Positions 1 through 8,443 of a stretch of 64,000 nt of DNA are shown in pieces (position 1 is the first letter of the stretch; the number at the start of each line of letters is the position of its first letter). Under the pieces are notes generated by a model that was not told the DNA's origin, ran no database searches, and was given only the letters and a program-made list of their open reading frames with translations. This DNA is from Pseudomonadaceae bacterium (GTDB lineage Bacteria; Pseudomonadota; Gammaproteobacteria; Pseudomonadales; Azotimanducaceae). The translations under genes and the position numbers were made by a program. The stretch is taken from assembly GCA_024743435.1 (NCBI GenBank), contig JANSWO010000011.1, positions 62,001 to 126,000 on the forward strand, written 5' to 3'.

Positions 1-480
1 ACCGGCCACGGAACATACTGCCCCGAAATGCATATTCGCTCGCTCAATGAATTCGCTTTCGATTCGGTGCTCGTGCCCTACAGCTATGTGATGAACCAGA
101 ATCCGCAATACGCGGCCGATGTGCATTCGCTCATTGAGCTGTGTAACGAGCGCGGGGTTGCCATTCAAACCATCAAAGCCATCGCCCGTCGGCGCTGGCG
201 CGACGATGAAGAGGCCAAACGCTTCAGCTGGTACCTGCCCATTACCGAGCAGGCCGTGATGGCGCGAATGGTGCGTTACGTTCTCTCTGTGCCTGGCTTG
301 TTTTTGAACACGACGAGCGATGCGCGGCTATTAGAGACGGTATTCGAGATTGTTCGCGACGGCATTACCGCGCCGGATGAACAGGCGCTCGCGAGGGACG
401 TTGAAGAGCAGGCGATGGAGCCATTGTTTGTGCGCGATGTGAGTGACGATGTGATGCCGCTGTCCGGAAAACCGGCATGA
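1..480 (+). CDS. Aldo/keto reductase, C-terminal part (5' end outside window)
   Basis: The reading frame is open from the first base, so the gene begins before the window and only about 159 C-terminal residues are visible. The visible part has the end of an aldo/keto reductase TIM barrel: a strand with SVLVPYSY, a helix with the CNERGVAIQTIKAIARRRW segment typical of the later barrel strands, and a C-terminal helical tail. Members reduce carbonyls with NADPH in the cytoplasm. The catalytic Asp/Tyr/Lys/His would lie upstream and cannot be checked. Its stop overlaps the next start by 4 bases (ATGA), so the two are probably translated together. Confidence 0.75.
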   Translation, partial: TGHGTYCPEMHIRSLNEFAFDSVLVPYSYVMNQNPQYAADVHSLIELCNERGVAIQTIKAIARRRWRDDEEAKRFSWYLPITEQAVMARMVRYVLSVPGLFLNTTSDARLLETVFEIVRDGITAPDEQALARDVEEQAMEPLFVRDVSDDVMPLSGKPA

Positions 481-842
481 GCGAAGGCGGCTGTTTCTGC
501 GGTGACATTCGCTATGAGATCGACGACGGTGACTATGTCGTGGCGAACTGCTACTGCACGATGTGCCGGCGAACGAGCGGCGCGCCGGTCGTGACCTGGG
601 CCGTCGTGCCTGTCGCGAATTTTCGCTATGTAAAAGGAGAACCTAAGCAACTGGCATCCAGTGACAGAGCCAGCCGCGATTTTTGCGCTGCGTGTGGAAC
701 GCCTTTGGCGTGTCGGATCCACGAAAAACCGGACGAGATTGATATCACAACATCGACGCTGGATGACGCTGAAGCTTACGTACCAAAATACAGCGCCCAT
801 ACCGATACCAAGTTTGCGTGGCTGCACGCTTTGGAGCCTTGA
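477..842 (+). CDS. GFA-family zinc-binding protein (CENP-V/GFA domain)
   Basis: This protein of 121 residues fills one GFA domain. Cysteines of the zinc sites are visible in order: GGCFCG near residue 6, NCYCTMC near residue 24 and FCAACG near residue 71. The family is named for glutathione-dependent formaldehyde-activating enzyme, but most members have no proven reaction, so a role in formaldehyde handling is only a family-level guess. The start overlaps the aldo/keto reductase stop (ATGA), which supports this start and suggests an operon. The next gene follows after two bases. Confidence 0.85.
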   Translation: MSEGGCFCGDIRYEIDDGDYVVANCYCTMCRRTSGAPVVTWAVVPVANFRYVKGEPKQLASSDRASRDFCAACGTPLACRIHEKPDEIDITTSTLDDAEAYVPKYSAHTDTKFAWLHALEP

Positions 843-844
843 TT

Positions 845-1300
845 ATGTCCACGCTCATTCACCAGCGCGTTGCGCAGTGCAGGGCCGGCGAAAACCCGAA
901 AACCATATGTCAGGTGTCCTCGGGCTGGGTGGTCATGGGTGATGTGCAGTTTCTGCGCGGCTACTGTCTGCTGCTACCGGATCCGGTGGTACCGCACCTA
1001 AATGCCATGGCGCGAGAAGACCGTCGCGTTTTTCTCGACGAGATGGCGGTACTCGGAGATGCGGTGTTGAATGTCACAGGCGCTGTGCGGATCAACTACG
1101 AGATGCTTGGCAACCTCGAACCCGCGTTGCACGCCCATGTGTTTCCGCGATTCGATGCGGAGCCGGAAGAACTGCGAACCAAACCGGTGTGGTCCTATGA
1201 TTGGCAGGCTGCACCGGAGTTTGACGCCGAGCGCGATACGGATCTAAAAGCAGCCATTGCTGATGCATTGATGAACACCGGCATTGTTCGAAGCGCCTAA
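845..1300 (+). CDS. HIT-family (histidine triad) protein
   Basis: A protein of 151 residues with a HIT-like C-terminal signature, LHAHVFPRF near residue 99. HIT enzymes hydrolyse or transfer nucleotides from diadenosine polyphosphates or nucleotidyl conjugates. Aligned on the Pro-Arg that follows, the second and third histidines of the usual triad are present and the first is replaced by alanine, so activity may be altered. The start at 845 was chosen because it lies two bases after the GFA stop; an upstream in-frame start would overlap that gene. It likely shares a transcript with the two preceding genes. Confidence 0.7.
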   Translation: MSTLIHQRVAQCRAGENPKTICQVSSGWVVMGDVQFLRGYCLLLPDPVVPHLNAMAREDRRVFLDEMAVLGDAVLNVTGAVRINYEMLGNLEPALHAHVFPRFDAEPEELRTKPVWSYDWQAAPEFDAERDTDLKAAIADALMNTGIVRSA

Positions 1301-1336
1301 CCTTGCAATCCGAGCTAGTAAGCAGAAGAGGTAACG

Positions 1337-2188
1337 ATGAGCGACACGACAGGTAAGTTGGCGGGGCAGGTCGCGCTGGTCACCGGCGCCGCTCGTTACC
1401 GAGGCCTTGGTCGCGCGATTGCGCTGCGCCTTGCAGATGATGGAGCAGATGTTGTCGTAACGGGGCGGCCAGCAGCGCAATCTTCGGTAACCGATGCCGA
1501 ACGAGAGATGGGCTGGCAGGGCGCGTCGTCGCTCGCCGGTGAGATAGAAGCCAAGGGGCGGCGTGCGCTTGCACTTGAGTTTGATGTAACCGATGCCGAC
1601 GCCGTGGAAACTGCGTGCAAGCAGGCCCTCGAAACCATGGGTTGCGTCGACATTCTGGTGAACAACGCCGGCGTGCCTTCGGGTGCCGGTGCAGCGCCGG
1701 TACTCGATATGGATGATGAGCTTTGGTATTCCACCGTCGATGTCAATCTCAATGGCGTGTATCTGGTTACCAAATGGATCGGCCGAGCCATGCGCGATGC
1801 TGGCAAAGGCGGCAGCATCATTAACCTGTCGTCAACAGCAGGCCGGCGCGGTTTGCCAGCCTATGGTGCTTACTGCGCAAGCAAATTTGCGGTGGTTGGC
1901 TTGACGCAGCAACTGGCTACGGAGCTTGCCCGTTTTAATATTCGCGTGAACTGCATTGCCCCTGGGTCGCACCCGACCGATATGATGGACGGCACTATCG
2001 CTCGCACGGCCGATGTCGTCGGCGCAACAACGGATCAGATAACCGCCGGCATTCGCGCCGCTGCGCTGCTTGGACGCCAAGGCAAACCGGAAGAACTGGC
2101 AGCGAGCGTGAGCTTTCTTGCAGGACCGGATGCAGCGTTCATTACTGGTCAGACACTCAATGTCGACGGTGGCGCACACATGAGTTGA
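1337..2188 (+). CDS. Short-chain dehydrogenase/reductase (SDR)
   Basis: A classical SDR of 283 residues: Rossmann NAD(P) loop near residue 17, the NNAG motif, active-site YCASK near residue 179 with an upstream serine, and a C-terminal TGQTLNVDGG. It would oxidise or reduce an alcohol/carbonyl with NAD(P)(H); the substrate cannot be read from sequence. The nucleotide loop is stretched (TGAARYRGLG, where most SDRs have TGxxxGxG), as in a minority of SDRs. A purine-rich ribosome site (AGAAGAGG) precedes the ATG. It follows the HIT gene by 36 bases on the same strand. Confidence 0.88.
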   Translation: MSDTTGKLAGQVALVTGAARYRGLGRAIALRLADDGADVVVTGRPAAQSSVTDAEREMGWQGASSLAGEIEAKGRRALALEFDVTDADAVETACKQALETMGCVDILVNNAGVPSGAGAAPVLDMDDELWYSTVDVNLNGVYLVTKWIGRAMRDAGKGGSIINLSSTAGRRGLPAYGAYCASKFAVVGLTQQLATELARFNIRVNCIAPGSHPTDMMDGTIARTADVVGATTDQITAGIRAAALLGRQGKPEELAASVSFLAGPDAAFITGQTLNVDGGAHMS

Positions 2189-2231
2189 GGCGTTCCACGG
2201 TCTCGATCAACTAACGGAGAATCGCCAGTCT

Positions 2232-2768
2232 ATGAGTGATCCAAATCCCTATTCATCTCCTGCTGCTGATCTGGAGTTGGCTAGCCTAGATGGCGAAGAA
2301 CTTGCCGGCCGCGGGGCAAGGCTTGGCGCCTATGTCATTGATGTTCTGATCCTTGGCGTGGTGGGCGCAATCGCCGGCGCAGTTCTGGCGCTGTTGCCGT
2401 TTACCGCGGGGCTTTTCAGCGGCCTGGACTTCAGTGATCCGGCAGCGACCATTCCGTTGTCGACGACGTTTGTGCTGACCGCTGTTTATCTCGGGATATA
2501 TCTACTGATCAACGGCTCGTTGCTCGCCAGTGAAGGCCAGACCGTCGGCAAAAAAATGTTAGGTATTCGGGCCGTAGATGCCGAAACCGGCGAACTGATG
2601 CCGATGAGTCGCGTGTTCGGCTTGCGTTTCGCGCTCTTTGCTGCAGCGTCACAGATTCCCTATGTTGGTTACCTGTGGCTTGTGAACGTGCTGTTTATCT
2701 TCGGCGATGAACGCCGCTGTGTTCACGATCTGATCGCCAAGTCGAAAGTTGTAGTGGTACGCAAATGA
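2232..2768 (+). CDS. RDD-family membrane protein
   Basis: An inner-membrane protein of 178 residues. An Arg-containing first helix (GRGARLGAYVIDVLILGVV) carries the RDD-type signature, followed by two more hydrophobic segments and the family motif GQTVGKKMLGIRAVD near residue 105. The tail ends in the usual DERRCVHDLIAKSKVV box. RDD proteins have no single agreed function; some are proposed ion/proton transporters. The short N-terminal NPYSSPAADL segment is also common in the family. The stop overlaps the next start (ATGA), implying translational coupling to the oxygenase. Confidence 0.85.
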   Translation: MSDPNPYSSPAADLELASLDGEELAGRGARLGAYVIDVLILGVVGAIAGAVLALLPFTAGLFSGLDFSDPAATIPLSTTFVLTAVYLGIYLLINGSLLASEGQTVGKKMLGIRAVDAETGELMPMSRVFGLRFALFAAASQIPYVGYLWLVNVLFIFGDERRCVHDLIAKSKVVVVRK

Positions 2769-3706
2769 CCATGAATGTCGTTCCGACTGTGTCGCTCGCG
2801 AATCCCGACGCCTCTGATCTGACGGCCCTGGATCGTGCTTGCGCGGATCACGGTTTCTTCCTGCTTCGCGACCATGGCATGGATGCAGAGATCGAGGCGA
2901 TGTGGCGCGTATCGCGCGATTTCTTTGAGCAGCCGTTGGCTCGCAAACGCCGCGTATTGCGCCGGGAAGATGCACCGCTTGGTTATTTTGAGCGGGAACT
3001 CACCAAGCGCAAACGCGACCAGAAAGAAGTATTCGATTACATGCAGCCGCGCGCTGATGGCTCAGACGTCAACCAATGGCCCGACGATCTGGCGTTTCGC
3101 CGTGAGCTGGAAGCGTTCTTCGCAGCGGCATCAGTTGTTGCAGAGAAGACTTTGTCCCTGGTTTATCGAGCGCTCGGTTCGGCTGAGGAGTCACTGCCAC
3201 CGGGTGATGCGCGGACGAGTACGGTGCGCCTGAATTACTACCCGGTAGACGATCCTCTGCCCACCGACGAGCGCGCTGGAATTGCCGAGCTGGGTGATCT
3301 GGCGCTGCATCATCACACCGACCCTGGCGTGCTGACATTGCTGCTGCAGGACAACGCGGGCGGACTGCAAACGCATTCAAGAGAACACGGCTGGATCGAC
3401 GTGCCGCCGGAAGACGGCACGATTGTTGTGAACCTTGGCGATTCGCTGCAGGTTTGGAGTAACGATCGCTATCGGGCAGCGGTACATCGTGTGTTGCCGG
3501 TATCGAAAGGCGGCCGCTTCAGCACACCCTATTTCTACAACCCCAAGCGCGACGCAGTACTCGAGCCGCTCAAGGCGTTGTCTGATCAGCCACCGGTGTA
3601 TTCCGCGTTTACCTGGAAGTCATTCATTAAGGCTCGCGTGGATGACAACTTCGCAGATCTTGGCGAGGAAGACACCCAGATCGATCGCTATCGAATCTCG
3701 GCGTGA
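2765..3706 (+). CDS. 2-oxoglutarate/Fe(II) oxygenase, isopenicillin-N-synthase family
   Basis: A cytoplasmic non-heme iron oxygenase of 313 residues. The N-terminal DIOX_N region contains ADHGFFLLRDHG. The C-terminal double-stranded beta helix has LHHHTDPG (His-x-Asp iron ligands, near residue 180), a distal ligand in AAVHRVLP near residue 240, and an Arg/Ser pair in GRFSTPYF for the carboxylate of 2-oxoglutarate. Family members hydroxylate or desaturate small molecules; the substrate here is unknown. The start overlaps the RDD stop, and a second ATG two codons later is an alternative. It converges with the MOSC gene. Confidence 0.87.
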   Translation: MTMNVVPTVSLANPDASDLTALDRACADHGFFLLRDHGMDAEIEAMWRVSRDFFEQPLARKRRVLRREDAPLGYFERELTKRKRDQKEVFDYMQPRADGSDVNQWPDDLAFRRELEAFFAAASVVAEKTLSLVYRALGSAEESLPPGDARTSTVRLNYYPVDDPLPTDERAGIAELGDLALHHHTDPGVLTLLLQDNAGGLQTHSREHGWIDVPPEDGTIVVNLGDSLQVWSNDRYRAAVHRVLPVSKGGRFSTPYFYNPKRDAVLEPLKALSDQPPVYSAFTWKSFIKARVDDNFADLGEEDTQIDRYRISA

Positions 3707-3732
3707 ACCCCAGTGCTTAGCAAGTTTGATTG

Positions 3733-4368
3733 TCAGGCGAGTTGAGCAAGCCTTGCTTCGAATTTGGTGCGCGTACGGACGTCGATTGGCGCGCTCAGAA
3801 ACCGCTCGATCTCGGTTTTATTGAGGGTGCGGTAACTCGCCTGGTATAGCTCTACGATCGAGACGTCGTGCTCGGTCGGCTCGACGAACTCACCGTCTTC
3901 ACCTGCGCTGATCTGCCCGGTTTTCAGGACTCGTGCGTAAAAGCCCGGACGATTTGCTTCGACAAATGCTTTAACAAAGGCCTTGTCGCCCATGCGCGCG
4001 GCGAACTGCCCGCACGGTATGCGTGGCGCGGTTAGCTCGAGCGTCACATGGTCAAAGCTGATTCGGCTACCGATCTTCGCATCCGCCGATGGCATGCCCG
4101 AAACGGTGAGGTTCTCACCGAAGAGTCCAGGAGTTAGTTCGCGGCCGAGCTGCCCCGCCCACCAATCGTAGTCTTCACTGCGGTAGAGATACAAAGCCTG
4201 ATCGGGTCCGCCGTGATGCCTGCCATTGACGATCTCATCGCCGACGAGACCGAGTTCGGTGACGCGCAGCGGCTCGCTTTGCGCCTCTTTGAATATGCCG
4301 CTGATGCCCGAGTAGCCAGGCCCGGTGAGTTTGGCGCGCTTGCCGATGTTGACGCTCTCGATCCTCAT
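3733..4368 (-). CDS. MOSC-domain protein (YiiM-like)
   Basis: A MOSC-domain protein of 211 residues. MOSC domains bind sulfur or molybdenum cofactor; YiiM-type members act in reduction of N-hydroxylated bases and compounds. Visible signs are the start MRIESVNIGK, the GRHHGGPDQALYLY segment near residue 50, LFGENLTVSG and the conserved cysteine in RIPCGQFAAR. The longer open frame upstream runs into the neighbouring oxidoreductase gene, so the ATG at 4368 is preferred. It lies seven bases after that gene's stop on the same strand, so the two are likely one operon. Confidence 0.85.
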   Translation of the reverse strand: MRIESVNIGKRAKLTGPGYSGISGIFKEAQSEPLRVTELGLVGDEIVNGRHHGGPDQALYLYRSEDYDWWAGQLGRELTPGLFGENLTVSGMPSADAKIGSRISFDHVTLELTAPRIPCGQFAARMGDKAFVKAFVEANRPGFYARVLKTGQISAGEDGEFVEPTEHDVSIVELYQASYRTLNKTEIERFLSAPIDVRTRTKFEARLAQLA

Positions 4369-4375
4369 GGGTGTA

Positions 4376-5383
4376 CTACTTCTCCGTGCCCACGCGCACC
4401 ATACGTTTGCCGATGTTTTCGCCGGCGAGGAGACCCACGAGGCCCTGGGGTGCATTCGCCAGTCCTTCGACGATGTCTTCAGCAACCTTGAGCTGCCCAC
4501 TCTTGATCCAGGACGCCAGATCGTCGTCAGCTTTGTCCATCAGCTCCGGATAATCCATGACCAGGAAACCCTGCATGTGCAGGCTCTTGGTCACCAGCAG
4601 GCCTGGCACGCCGCGCGGTCCCGGTGATGGGTTGCCGGTATCGTATTGCGAAACGACGCCGCAGCAGACGATGCGACCAAGACGGTTCATGCGAAAGAGC
4701 GCAGCTTCTAAAGTGCTGCCGCCGACGTTGTCAAAGTACACATCGATGCCGTCCGGGCAGGTGCGCTTCATTGCCTCAAACAGATTGTCGCCGCGGTAGT
4801 CGATGGCGGCATCGAGCCCCAGGGTGTCGGTTAACCATGCGCACTTACGCTCACCGCCTGCGATGCCGACAACGCGGGCGCCGCTAGCCTTGGCAATCTG
4901 TGCTGCCACCGAGCCGGTCGCGCCTGCAGCGGCGGAAACAACCACGGTGTCGCCGGCTTTAGGTTTGCCGATGGCGAGCATGCCGGCGTAGGCGGTTTTG
5001 CTGGTGATGCCGTAGGCCGACAGGATATGGCTGAGCGGATCTCGCGGCGCCACAGGGCTTGCGTGTTTGCCCTTGAGCACGAAATGCGAGCGCCAGCCAC
5101 CGTCGCCTTCCACGAGATCGCCCGGCTCAAAGTTCGGGTGATTGGATTCCAGCACCCGGCCTAGCGTGTAACCCGCCATGACCTGGCCGCCCTCGATGGC
5201 GCTTCGATAGGTTGCGCCCTGCATCCACGCTCGGTTGGCCGGGTCCAGCGATAGGTAAAGCGTTTCGCACAGGATGTGCTCGGGACCGGCTTCGGGCATC
5301 GCTACGGTGGCGAGCTCGAAGTGATCGGCCGAAAGCTTGTCTTTAGGTAGCTCGCGAATGCGTATCTCAGTGGCGTCGCTCAT
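4376..5383 (-). CDS. NADP-dependent medium-chain oxidoreductase (CurA/prostaglandin-reductase-like)
   Basis: A zinc-free medium-chain reductase of 335 residues resembling E. coli CurA and leukotriene-B4 12-hydroxydehydrogenases, which reduce alpha,beta-unsaturated ketones with NADPH. Signs are the N-terminal LSLDPANRAWM motif, the AYGITSKTAYAGML segment, the nucleotide loop AAAGATGSVAAQIAK near residue 155, and the NVGG motif. It leads a two-gene unit with the MOSC protein. Confidence 0.87.
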   Translation of the reverse strand: MSDATEIRIRELPKDKLSADHFELATVAMPEAGPEHILCETLYLSLDPANRAWMQGATYRSAIEGGQVMAGYTLGRVLESNHPNFEPGDLVEGDGGWRSHFVLKGKHASPVAPRDPLSHILSAYGITSKTAYAGMLAIGKPKAGDTVVVSAAAGATGSVAAQIAKASGARVVGIAGGERKCAWLTDTLGLDAAIDYRGDNLFEAMKRTCPDGIDVYFDNVGGSTLEAALFRMNRLGRIVCCGVVSQYDTGNPSPGPRGVPGLLVTKSLHMQGFLVMDYPELMDKADDDLASWIKSGQLKVAEDIVEGLANAPQGLVGLLAGENIGKRMVRVGTEK

Positions 5384-5430
5384 GAGAGTTGTCCTGTATT
5401 AGCGAAGGGTGATTGGAATCTGACAGGCCA

Positions 5431-5799
5431 TCAGCGACGCACAACGTCATAGCGCCCGTTCGGCCCGATTAGCGATGACCCAGCCCATGCGGTGACGCTG
5501 ACGATGATGGTGCCAGCTAGCGCAGACCAGAAGCTGGCCACGGAAAAACCATCGAATAGTGCGGCCGCGAGGCCGAACATGGCGGCATTGAGCACGAGAA
5601 TGAAGAGCCCAAGGGTGAGAACGGTTATCGGAATGGTGATGATCAGGAGGATAGGACGAATGATGGCGTTTATGACGCCCAGCGCGAGTGCTGCGAATGC
5701 CAATGTCCAACCGCCGTCGATGCGAACCCCAGCCAGCAGGCTATCAGCCAGCCACAGCCCGGCTGCGGTGATAACGGTGCGAATAATGATGCCGCGCAT
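5431..5799 (-). CDS. Phage-holin-4_2/YvlD-family small membrane protein
   Basis: A protein of 122 residues with four hydrophobic segments, matching the YvlD family (Pfam name Phage_holin_4_2). The typical INAIIRPILLIITIPITVLTLGLF segment is split by short loops and recognisable near residues 45-70. Despite the holin name there is no phage context. The function is unknown; in Bacillus the relative is tied to cell-envelope stress. An ATG 14 codons upstream exists, but the chosen start begins directly at the first membrane helix (MRGIIIRTV). It is followed by the oxidoreductase on the same strand. Confidence 0.8.
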   Translation of the reverse strand: MRGIIIRTVITAAGLWLADSLLAGVRIDGGWTLAFAALALGVINAIIRPILLIITIPITVLTLGLFILVLNAAMFGLAAALFDGFSVASFWSALAGTIIVSVTAWAGSSLIGPNGRYDVVRR

Positions 5800-5913
5800 A
5801 TGTACTCCGTCTGCTCGAACCGCCAGCGCATTGTGCGCCATGGCTCTTCTGCGAGTTAACAGGAGCAGGGTAAGAAGTTGTGCCCGCGATTGCGAGCCTT
5901 CCGGGATCGAAGG

Positions 5914-6603
5914 CTAAAGCGTGACGGTTTTGGGTTTTGGCAGTTCGATACCGAGCACGGGTGCGATGGCGCTGCCAACACGATAGATGTCATCACCCCC
6001 GCCGGCCGCTGAAGGCGCCAGACGCAGCCAGTAAAGACCTGCGCGGGGAATGTCGACGTGATAGTCCAGATGGGTTCCGTCGGGCAACGGCTGGCGACCC
6101 CGCACCTGGCAGGGGCGGTCGAAGTAAGTCAGCCACAGATACTCGCTGGCGGCCTCATCCAGAAAACCCGTTCGGCCCAGGCTGGCGCCGCTTCGCGGTT
6201 CGAACGCGAAGGTGCCGAAACGCCCGAAGCGAGTGTCGGAAGGCTCGATCTGCAACTCGCCGTCAACTGGCTGGCGACTGATGCTTCGCTCAATGAGTGA
6301 GCTGACGCCATTGAAATCCACACCCACCCGGTCGTAGTCGTCCACGTGTACATTCAGGCCAACATCCGCAGGTGCGCCGATGAACGTGCCCGAGAGTAGA
6401 GGCAGAGCGAGGGCAACCGTGGGCGCGGGTCCGAGATCGGCCCGTTCGGCGGCGTCGAGATCAAGGTAGTAGCCAACCGAGAAGACCACCGTATCCAGCG
6501 CCGGCAGCGGCTGCTCAGTCGACTCACTCATGGCGCCAGGCGACGGCGTGGCAGTGCAACCGGCAAGTGCGACAGCGAGCAGCAATGCGGCTGCAATTCG
6601 CAT
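5914..6603 (-). CDS. Putative lipoprotein of unknown function
   Basis: A protein of 229 residues starting MRIAAALLLAVALAGC, a lipoprotein signal with lipobox LAGC, so it should be lipid-anchored in the envelope. The mature part has acidic patches, a DRPCQVRGRQPLPDGTHLDY segment and a C-terminal beta-rich stretch; I recognise no family. An in-frame start nine codons upstream would put charged residues before the signal, so 6603 is preferred. It sits between the LLM flavin enzyme and the YvlD-like gene on the same strand. Confidence 0.7.
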   Translation of the reverse strand: MRIAAALLLAVALAGCTATPSPGAMSESTEQPLPALDTVVFSVGYYLDLDAAERADLGPAPTVALALPLLSGTFIGAPADVGLNVHVDDYDRVGVDFNGVSSLIERSISRQPVDGELQIEPSDTRFGRFGTFAFEPRSGASLGRTGFLDEAASEYLWLTYFDRPCQVRGRQPLPDGTHLDYHVDIPRAGLYWLRLAPSAAGGGDDIYRVGSAIAPVLGIELPKPKTVTL

Positions 6604-6707
6604 GGGATCGGCGCGATGACGTCTGGGCATCCTGGCTCTCCGAACGAGGCTTCTCCTCTGAGTCTAGCCCGTCTTCTGGCCCGCGTTTGTGACGTGTCCG
6701 ACGCGTA

Positions 6708-7796
6708 TCAGTTATTGAGCCCGGCAATCACATCGCGGCCCACCCGGTTCAAGACATCGTAGCGGGTGTCGAAGTTCGGCAGGATCATGACCTGGTTCAG
6801 ACCAGCATCGTCCAGCGCTCGAAGGCGGTGCACCAGATCCTGCTGCTCGCCAATCATTGCGGTGGCTTGCAGAAGATCCGCGGTCAGGAACTGCTCTTCT
6901 TCTTGCACGACCCAACAATTATGGCCGGCATGAATGCGCTGGTGCCGCCGCTCGGCTGGGTAGGATTCGAGCAGCGCGCAGTAGTCCGGCCAGATCTCTC
7001 GCATTACGCCGGGAGGCTGATGGCCGAAGTTGCGCCATTGATCGTAGGCGTAGTGAACGTTTGCCATCGCCATCGCACCACACTCTGCTTTGACGCGCGC
7101 ACTATCCACAGCCTCACCGGGATCGAGAACGACCATCGTCGTGAGCGCTGTTGTGTAAAACTCCTCGGGGTTCAACTCGCGTCCCGCCGCGCGCGCACCC
7201 TCGTTGATCTGGAACATCATGGCGTCGAACGCTCCTGCGTTGGCTGGCGCAGCGAGTACCGCACCATCTCCGTAGCGGCCCGCAAGAGCCAATGACTTCG
7301 GTCCAAAGCCGGAGACGTACAGATCGATCGGATCTTTGAAATTCACAAAACCGGCGTCCGGCATGATGTGGCGGATCGGTGCGGGCGCTTTGCTGCCAGT
7401 GGTCAGCGGATCCATCTGTGCTTCTTCGCCACGCAATAGCGGCTGAAGCGTTGCGAGGTAGTGATCGAACTCGCGAATTCGATGCGGCGGCTGGTTCATG
7501 ACCCGCATGGCCGTGTTGCCGGCGCCAACACCAAAGAACGTGCGGCCAGGGGCGAGTGCGTTGATGGTTGCAATGGCCGCAGCGTTCACCGGGGCCGGCC
7601 GAGTGCCGGATACCGCGACGCCAGTGCCGATTTTGATGTTGTTGGTATGGTCGGCGGCAAGTGCGAGCGTTGCGTAGCAATCGGACCAGAGCATCTGCGA
7701 GTCCGCGAGCCAGGCGTGGGAATAGCCCAGGCGTTCGGCCTGCACGACATAGTCGATATCGTTGATGTGTGATGCGACGCAAACACCGATGTCCAT
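6708..7796 (-). CDS. LLM-class flavin- or F420-dependent oxidoreductase
   Basis: A luciferase-like monooxygenase-superfamily protein of 362 residues. It begins MDIGVCVASHINDIDYVVQ and includes GYSHAWLADSQM near residue 24, NIKIGTGVAVSGTR, and ATINALAPGRTFFGVGAGNTA near residue 80, all typical of the TIM-barrel LLM fold related to methylene-tetrahydromethanopterin reductase. Such enzymes use reduced FMN or F420 on varied substrates; the actual cofactor and substrate cannot be read. A GGGG box lies 9 bases before the ATG. The gene stands alone between the DUF2306-like gene and the lipoprotein, all on the minus strand. Confidence 0.85.
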   Translation of the reverse strand: MDIGVCVASHINDIDYVVQAERLGYSHAWLADSQMLWSDCYATLALAADHTNNIKIGTGVAVSGTRPAPVNAAAIATINALAPGRTFFGVGAGNTAMRVMNQPPHRIREFDHYLATLQPLLRGEEAQMDPLTTGSKAPAPIRHIMPDAGFVNFKDPIDLYVSGFGPKSLALAGRYGDGAVLAAPANAGAFDAMMFQINEGARAAGRELNPEEFYTTALTTMVVLDPGEAVDSARVKAECGAMAMANVHYAYDQWRNFGHQPPGVMREIWPDYCALLESYPAERRHQRIHAGHNCWVVQEEEQFLTADLLQATAMIGEQQDLVHRLRALDDAGLNQVMILPNFDTRYDVLNRVGRDVIAGLNN

Positions 7797-7865
7797 AACA
7801 TCTCGCCCCTGTTGAAAGCCTCAACGATGGCGCTGTCGTCGCCGCGCCGCAAGGGGCTATGGGCG

Positions 7866-8342
7866 TTAGGCGATGCTGAACTGCTGCGCCCAGCGTGATT
7901 GTTGTCGGCGCCAAACGAGTTCTGCACAGATCATGACGATGGCAACTGAGAAGCCAAGCATCCACCATACCGGCGCATCCGGAATGCGGGTCAATACCTC
8001 GGAGACTGTTGCCGCGTAGAGCCCGATTACAGACCAGTACATGAAGGCAAGGTGGGACATGACCCAGTTACCGCGCCGACGCAGCGCCGGCCACATTCCC
8101 GCCGCCAGCGTGACCGACGAGATAACGGCGAACACGTGAAACAGGCCAAAGCCGCCAAACACGCGATAGATCATGAAAGCGGTGACCAGCATGACGCTCA
8201 TTGCTGCCGTGTAGCAGTAGCCGACCCGTTTGTGCAGGGCGGTGCCTTTGCGAAGCAGCAATACACTGGTGCCGAAAACCAGTGAGGCAAGTGCGCTGAG
8301 CAGGTGGATGACGCCGGTCGTATCGTGAGTCAGATTATCCAT
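7866..8342 (-). CDS. DUF2306-like membrane protein
   Basis: A protein of 158 residues with four to five predicted membrane helices. The helix-loop pattern GVIHLLSALASLVFGTSVLL, a basic loop with LHKRVGYCY, and a later NWVMSHLAFMYWSVIGLYAA match the DUF2306 family, in which histidines near the membrane surface are conserved. Function is unknown. It ends 69 bases upstream of the LLM gene start and may be cotranscribed with it. The start at 8342 gives a complete first helix. Confidence 0.72.
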   Translation of the reverse strand: MDNLTHDTTGVIHLLSALASLVFGTSVLLLRKGTALHKRVGYCYTAAMSVMLVTAFMIYRVFGGFGLFHVFAVISSVTLAAGMWPALRRRGNWVMSHLAFMYWSVIGLYAATVSEVLTRIPDAPVWWMLGFSVAIVMICAELVWRRQQSRWAQQFSIA

Positions 8343-8443
8343 GGAGAAACTGCAAGTTTTTGCGACCAGCGTATTGTGCGCATGGTTAGTTCGGAGCAGG
8401 CATTGGTGCGACGAAACGGTGTCTGGCCGCGCGAAAGCGTTTC

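Noticed and set aside
4369-4500. Longer N-terminus of the MOSC protein
   Set aside because: The extra 44 residues lie inside the oxidoreductase gene and show no MOSC similarity; the ATG at 4368 begins the family pattern.
5431-5799. Phage holin as a sign of a prophage
   Set aside because: The Pfam name is misleading; the protein fits YvlD-like membrane proteins and no other phage genes are present.
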